DNA of 64,000 bases from Streptomyces sp. SID13726 (GTDB lineage: Bacteria > Actinomycetota > Actinomycetes > Streptomycetales > Streptomycetaceae): positions 62,001 to 126,000 of the forward strand of contig NZ_JAAGLY010000017.1 in assembly GCF_010548375.1 (NCBI RefSeq), in the 5' to 3' direction. Positions 59,473-64,000 of this stretch are shown piece by piece (the first letter of the stretch is position 1; every line of letters begins with the position of its first letter). The notes beneath the pieces were generated by a model. It searched no databases. It saw nothing but the letters and a program-made list of their open reading frames with translations, and had not been told where the DNA came from. The translations under genes and the position numbers were made by a program.

Positions 59473-62400
59473 CTAGCGTCGGACCTGGCCCACGGAGACG
59501 GTCCCGGTGATCTTCGATCCGGTGGTGTTGTCGTAGACGACGTCTCCGCCGGACTTCTTCCAGATCCTGATGCGGAACGTGTCCGGCTTGTCGGTGGCGG
59601 TGACGCGGAAGGCGTAGCCGCGGGTGCCGTTGACGGTGCCGGAGCCCTGGTACACGGCCTGGGAGCCGCTGACCACGAGCCAGTCGGAGCCGGTGGACCG
59701 GAACTTCAACTTGGCCGGGCCGAAGTCGAAGGTGACCTTGCCGACGGGTGCGGCGAGAGCCTTCGTGTAGAGGGCGGCGAAGGAGAAGGTGGCCTTTCCG
59801 GTGAGCTTCGGCTTGGCGGGACAGGCCCCGGCCGGGGAGGTGAGGAGCCCGGAACCGTTCGCGGGGCCCGCGGTGCGGTCGTAGACGATCAGCTCGGGCA
59901 GCGTCCTGCTGTCCGAGGCGCCGTCGTCGTCGGTGACGGTGACCACCGGGCGGCGGATACCGGCCTTGGTGTAGACGTGCTCGGCACGGCAGCCGGACGC
60001 GGTGACCTTCCCGGCGCGCGGTGCGCCGCCGTCCTTCCAGTCGACCACACAGGTGTGGGTGTCGCTGCTGCCCGGGTCGGTGAACTCGGCCGTGACGACC
60101 GTGCGCTTGCCGACCTGTACCGGGGACTGCGAGCCCTTGGCGGAGACGACGACCGGCGCCGCGTTGGCCACCTTCACCGTCACCGTGTCACTGCTGCGGC
60201 CACCGGTCAGGGTGAGCGTGTAGGTGCCGTTGTCCGTGCAGGTCACCGTCGTGGCGGCGGAGCCGGGGTCGGCGACGGTGCAGGGTGCTCCGGCCCCGAC
60301 CTTCCACTTCGGGCTCCCCGCACCGGAGATCGTGCCCTTCAGCGCGATCGCGGCGCCTTCCTTGCCGCTGTTGTCCGGGCCGGCGTGCACGATGCTCACC
60401 GGGTCGATGCTCGTGAGGGTGGGCACGACCTTCTTGATCAGGCCGTTCGAGTCGAACTCCAGCTTGTCGACGGTCGTTTCACGGTGCATGCCGTCACCGC
60501 CGGGGATCGCGAACCGGTGGTAGGCGATGTACCAGTCGTCGGTGCCGGGCACCTGGACGATCGAGTGGTGGCCGGGACCCTTGATGCCGAGCGAGAGGTC
60601 CTTCTCCAGGATCACGCCCCGCTTGGTCCAGGGGCCGGTGGGGGAGGGGCCTGTGGCGTAGGCGACGCGGTAGTTCTCGTCGCGGGTGTCGTTCTCCGAC
60701 CACGTCAGGTAGTAGGTGCCCTGCCGCTTGACGACGAAGGAGCCCTCGTTGTAGCCGCTGGGCGTGATGTCCTTCATCTTTGTGAGGTCGAGGGAGGTCA
60801 TGTCGGCGTTCAGCGGGGCCACGTAGGCGTGTCCGTTGCCCCAGTAGAGGTACGACTGCCCGTCGTCGTCCGTGAACACCGCCGGGTCGATCATCTGGCC
60901 GCTGAACTGGCCCGCCTTGAGCAGCGGTTGACCCAGCGCGTCCTTGAACGGACCGGTCGGCGAGTCGGACACCGCGACACCGATGTTGGCGTCGGCGCAG
61001 AAGTAGAAGTAGTACTTCCCGTTCTTCTCCGCGATCGTCGGCGCCCAGGCCCTGCTGTCCGCCCACGAGATGTCCGGACCGAGGTCGAGGATGACCCCGT
61101 GGTCCTTCCAGTGGACCAGGTCGGTGGAGGAGTACGCCTTGAACTGCGTACCGCTCCAGCCCTCGAAGCCGTCGGTGGTCGGGTAGAGGTAGAAGGTGTC
61201 ACCGAACCGCACGATGTTCGGGTCGGCGTTGAGCCCCGGCAGGACCGGGCTCCTCATGACGAGCGCCGACACCGTCCAGGTGCGCTTCTTCCCGTCCGAG
61301 CCGGTCACCTGGTACGTCACCGGCTTGCTGAAGTCCTGCACACTGCCGGAGGCGGGGCTGATCGCCGCTCCGTGCGCGAGCGTGAACTCCGGGGCCAGCA
61401 CGGTGAGATCGGTGCCCTCCTTCATCGGCAGCGTGACCTTGCCGTCCGCGTCGTCGATGATCGCGTCGACCTTCAGCGCCGGGTGCGTCGCCTTCGCGAT
61501 GCCCGCCGTGTTGCCGCTGAGCTCCATGACCTCCGCGGCCGTGAGGGCACGGTCGTAGATGCGGAAGTCGTCGACCTCGCCGGCGAAGGCAGGGTCGGCC
61601 GCGTACAGGGACTTGCCGATGTAGCCGCTGTAGTCCTTGTTCGCGTCGTACAGGTCGGACGGCTTGATCGTGGTCGTCGTCCGGGCCGCCTCGACCCCTT
61701 CGACGTACAGGACCATCGTCCCGGTCGCCCCGTCGAGGGTCACCGTGACGTGCCGCCACTCACCGGGCGTGAGCTGCGAGCCCGCCGTCAGCTTCGACTC
61801 CGCCGACCAACTCGCCTTCGTGATCGCCGAGTAGAGGCTGTTGCCGCCGTTGGAGGGCGTGGCGAACAGGTACTTGTCGCTGTCCGGGCCGAGCCCGAAC
61901 AGCCACTGGAAGCTGCTCCCGCCCTTCCACTTCGCGTACGTCGACACGGTCACGCTGCCGGCGTCCTTCAGCACCCCGTTCGGGATCTTCACGTACGGCG
62001 ACCCGGAGTCGCCGGACATCTCGAACGAGCCGTCCTCCACGCCGGTCCCGAAGGCGGGCGTACCGACGTACGTGCCGTGGTAGCCGTGGCCGCTGGAGTC
62101 GACCGCGATGTTGCCGGACTTCTCGTCGAAGCCGTAGTGCAGCAGCAGGTCGGCCGGGACGTCGGGGCCCTCCTCGTCCACGGTGACCTCGGCCTCGACC
62201 GGGATCGCGGCGCCGTCCGGCAGACTGCCGAGCACCGTGAAGGTGCCGGCCTGCGCGTACTTCGAGGCCGGGACCCTCTCCCAGGTGACGGCGACGGGAC
62301 GCTTGACGCCGTCGGCATAAGTGGCGACGACGGTGGCCGGGAGGACCGGGGCCTCACCGATCCGCGTCTTCACCGAGATGCCCTCGACGCTCTCGACGAG

Positions 62401-64000
62401 CTGGTCCGGCTGGTAGGAGCGCAGGAGACGGTCGTACTCGGCCTGTGTGACCGGCAGGACCGTGCCGTGGCGGGGCTTCGCCGGAAGGTCGTAGTCGGCG
62501 ACCGGCGTCCACTTCCCGGAGTCCAGGTCGGTCGTCTCGAACGGGATGTAGCCGCGCCCGCCGAACTCGTCGAGGAACGCGTACCACTTGTCCTCGGTGT
62601 TCGACTTGAACACCAACGGCCCCTCGGCCGCGTTCATCGCGCCCTTGCCGATGCCCTCGGCGACCGCCGTCCAGTTCCCGAGGATCGAGTCGCTCTTCTC
62701 CTCGAAGATGAACTTGCTGTTGGGCGTGGAGGAGGTGTTGTTCCGCTCGTCCTTCGACAGCCGGTAGTAGGTGCCGTCGTGCTGGATCATCGTGGAGTCG
62801 ATGACCGAGTAGCCGCGGTCCACCCAGACCTTGGGCTCGCTGAACGTGTAGAAGTCGCGGGTGGTGGCGTACATCATGCGGTTGTACGTGTCGCCGGAGT
62901 GCGCCTCGTTGTCGTACAGCTTCGACGCCCAGAAGACCACGTACTCGCCGAGCTTGCTGTCGTAGTACGCCTCAGGCGCCCAGGTGTTGCCCGCGCTGTC
63001 CGGGGAGATCTTCACCAGGCGCTGGTTCGTCCAGTGGACCAGGTCGGTGGACTCCCACACCATGATGGACTTGCTGCCGCTGCGCTGGGAGGCGTCCCAG
63101 TCGCCGTTGCCGTAGATCCTCAGGTCGGTGGCGATCTGGTAGAACTTGTCGCCCTCGGGGGAGCGGATGATGAACGGGTCCCGCAGGCCCTTCTCGCCGA
63201 GCGTCGAGGTCAGGACCGGCTTTCCGTCGTTCAGCTCCCGCCACTTCAGCGGGTCGTCACCCTTGCTCAGCGCGGCGTAGAGCTGCTCGCCGTCCGAGGT
63301 GCCCTCGCCGGTGAAGTAGCTGAACATGTAGCCCTTGAGGGCCTGCTTCGCGGGGAGTTCGGGGACCTTCGCGGTCAGGACGCGGGTCGCCTTCGCCTCG
63401 CCCTTGGCGACGGTGGCGGTCAGCGCTACGGTGGCGGCGCCCTCGCCGTGCGCGGGGCGGTGGACCTTGCCGTCGTCCCCGACGACGTCCGCATTCGCGG
63501 AGGACCAGGTCACGGTGGTGCCGTAGTCGCCGGCCGCCGGGAGGGTGAGGTTGCCGCGGACGTCGTCGAGGTTGTGGACGGCGAGGCCCTGCGCGGCCTT
63601 CTCGGCGGCCGTGCGGTCGTCGAAGTCCGGCAGGACCGTGACGTCGAAGCGCTTGGTGTCGGTCACGGAACCCTTCTTCAGGGTCGCCGTGAGGGTGGCG
63701 TGGCCGTCCGGCGCGTCGGCGGCGGGGCGGGTCACCTTGCCGGTGTCGCTCACCACGTCGGCGTTGTCGCTGGCCCAGGTGAGGGCGGACCCGCCGGCCG
63801 TGCCGGTCTTCGGCAGGTCCAGGTCGGCGGTCACCCCGCTGGTGTCGCCGAGGCTCAGCGCGGCCTTGTCGTCGCTGACACCCTGCGTGGCGACGGGGAG
63901 GGAGAGCTGCCCGACCTCGCCGGCGTCCAGCGCGCGGTCGTAGACCCGGAAGTCACGGATGCGGCCCTTGAAGAGCTTGTCGCCCGAGTAGACCGACTTG
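59473..64000 (-). CDS. very large secreted multidomain protein with two GH43-type propellers (partial)
   Basis: The last ~1509 codons; the N-terminus lies beyond the right edge. The internal ATG at 63834 is not the start because the frame continues upstream. Domains from the edge: the end of a LamG-like domain (IRDFRVYDRALDAGEVGQLS); two bacterial Ig-like repeats; a GH43-like propeller (LRDPFIIRSPEGDKFYQIATD, WAPEAYYD); a Big_4-type Ig domain; a LamG domain (YGFDEKSGNIAVDSSGHGYHG); an Ig-like domain; a second GH43 propeller (LNADPNIVRFGDTFYLYPTTD, RAWAPTIAEKNGKYYFYF, MIDPAVFTDDDGQSYLYWG, YNEGSFVVKRQGTYYLTWSE); a PKD-like region; and a C-terminal beta domain. The second propeller keeps the Asp/Asp/Glu pattern expected for GH43. 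It probably releases arabinose or xylose from plant polysaccharides outside the cell. Confidence 0.9.
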   Translation of the reverse strand, partial: KSVYSGDKLFKGRIRDFRVYDRALDAGEVGQLSLPVATQGVSDDKAALSLGDTSGVTADLDLPKTGTAGGSALTWASDNADVVSDTGKVTRPAADAPDGHATLTATLKKGSVTDTKRFDVTVLPDFDDRTAAEKAAQGLAVHNLDDVRGNLTLPAAGDYGTTVTWSSANADVVGDDGKVHRPAHGEGAATVALTATVAKGEAKATRVLTAKVPELPAKQALKGYMFSYFTGEGTSDGEQLYAALSKGDDPLKWRELNDGKPVLTSTLGEKGLRDPFIIRSPEGDKFYQIATDLRIYGNGDWDASQRSGSKSIMVWESTDLVHWTNQRLVKISPDSAGNTWAPEAYYDSKLGEYVVFWASKLYDNEAHSGDTYNRMMYATTRDFYTFSEPKVWVDRGYSVIDSTMIQHDGTYYRLSKDERNNTSSTPNSKFIFEEKSDSILGNWTAVAEGIGKGAMNAAEGPLVFKSNTEDKWYAFLDEFGGRGYIPFETTDLDSGKWTPVADYDLPAKPRHGTVLPVTQAEYDRLLRSYQPDQLVESVEGISVKTRIGEAPVLPATVVATYADGVKRPVAVTWERVPASKYAQAGTFTVLGSLPDGAAIPVEAEVTVDEEGPDVPADLLLHYGFDEKSGNIAVDSSGHGYHGTYVGTPAFGTGVEDGSFEMSGDSGSPYVKIPNGVLKDAGSVTVSTYAKWKGGSSFQWLFGLGPDSDKYLFATPSNGGNSLYSAITKASWSAESKLTAGSQLTPGEWRHVTVTLDGATGTMVLYVEGVEAARTTTTIKPSDLYDANKDYSGYIGKSLYAADPAFAGEVDDFRIYDRALTAAEVMELSGNTAGIAKATHPALKVDAIIDDADGKVTLPMKEGTDLTVLAPEFTLAHGAAISPASGSVQDFSKPVTYQVTGSDGKKRTWTVSALVMRSPVLPGLNADPNIVRFGDTFYLYPTTDGFEGWSGTQFKAYSSTDLVHWKDHGVILDLGPDISWADSRAWAPTIAEKNGKYYFYFCADANIGVAVSDSPTGPFKDALGQPLLKAGQFSGQMIDPAVFTDDDGQSYLYWGNGHAYVAPLNADMTSLDLTKMKDITPSGYNEGSFVVKRQGTYYLTWSENDTRDENYRVAYATGPSPTGPWTKRGVILEKDLSLGIKGPGHHSIVQVPGTDDWYIAYHRFAIPGGDGMHRETTVDKLEFDSNGLIKKVVPTLTSIDPVSIVHAGPDNSGKEGAAIALKGTISGAGSPKWKVGAGAPCTVADPGSAATTVTCTDNGTYTLTLTGGRSSDTVTVKVANAAPVVVSAKGSQSPVQVGKRTVVTAEFTDPGSSDTHTCVVDWKDGGAPRAGKVTASGCRAEHVYTKAGIRRPVVTVTDDDGASDSRTLPELIVYDRTAGPANGSGLLTSPAGACPAKPKLTGKATFSFAALYTKALAAPVGKVTFDFGPAKLKFRSTGSDWLVVSGSQAVYQGSGTVNGTRGYAFRVTATDKPDTFRIRIWKKSGGDVVYDNTTGSKITGTVSVGQVRR

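Overview
The window is high-GC actinobacterial chromosome, almost certainly Streptomyces. The evidence is GC-rich third codon positions, frequent GTG and TTG starts behind AGGAGG-like sites, Tat-secreted carbohydrate-active enzymes, DUF397/DUF574/XRE regulatory genes, a BTAD-type activator, and two genes carrying a rare TTA (bldA) leucine codon. No rRNA or tRNA gene, CRISPR array, insertion sequence or prophage was recognised. The content looks like accessory chromosome-arm DNA.

Layout. 1-2.2 kb: end of a PucR-type regulator, two small genes and an alpha/beta hydrolase. 2.4-7.4 kb: a BTAD regulator and a GH106-like glycosidase broken by a one-base frameshift, with a LacI-type operator in front. 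7.4-10.3 kb: a secreted hydrolase, a methyltransferase and a flavodoxin-like protein. 10.3-15.6 kb: a two-component system divergent from an ABC ATPase/FtsX permease pair. 15.6-18.5 kb: a truncated alanyl-tRNA-synthetase-like gene preceded by what looks like a ribosome-sensing attenuator (promoter, leaderless Ala-rich 22-codon peptide, two long hairpins), then an ANTAR gene and an AraC regulator. 18.7-31 kb: a secreted lipase-like protein, then a minus-strand block of cutinase (TTA codon), PucR regulator, Ag85/PE-type esterase, ACP-KS-AT-ACP-TE polyketide synthase, FadD32-like fatty acyl-AMP ligase and acyl-CoA carboxylase beta chain.

That last block is the main discovery. Its gene content and domain order match the mycolic-acid condensation locus of mycobacteria (fbp - cutinase-like Rv3802c - fadD32 - pks13 - accD4), although Streptomyces is not known to make mycolates. 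The genes would work together by carboxylating one fatty acyl-CoA, activating another as acyl-AMP, condensing them on the PKS, and releasing or transferring the product outside the cell.

31.3-34.2 kb: DUF485 plus sodium/solute symporter, and a YceI protein. 34.2-41.7 kb: an orphan P450, a GH53 galactanase with its own palindromic operator, an S9 peptidase, an S1 protease, a GNAT and a LysR regulator. 41.9-46.8 kb: a zinc alcohol dehydrogenase, a decayed amine oxidase, a DinB protein, an MFS transporter, a remnant of a GH38 mannosidase and an SDR. 47-52.6 kb: a whiJ-like regulatory island (two DUF574 genes around DUF397, XRE, an anti-sigma-type ATPase with a TTA codon, and a SpoIIE phosphatase). 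52.7-64 kb: a membrane-anchored PLC-like protein and a polysaccharide-degradation group (GH88 hydrolase, alginate-lyase-family protein, beta-helix protein, and a very large secreted double-GH43 protein cut by the right edge).

All functional calls come from reading motifs. No database search was run.
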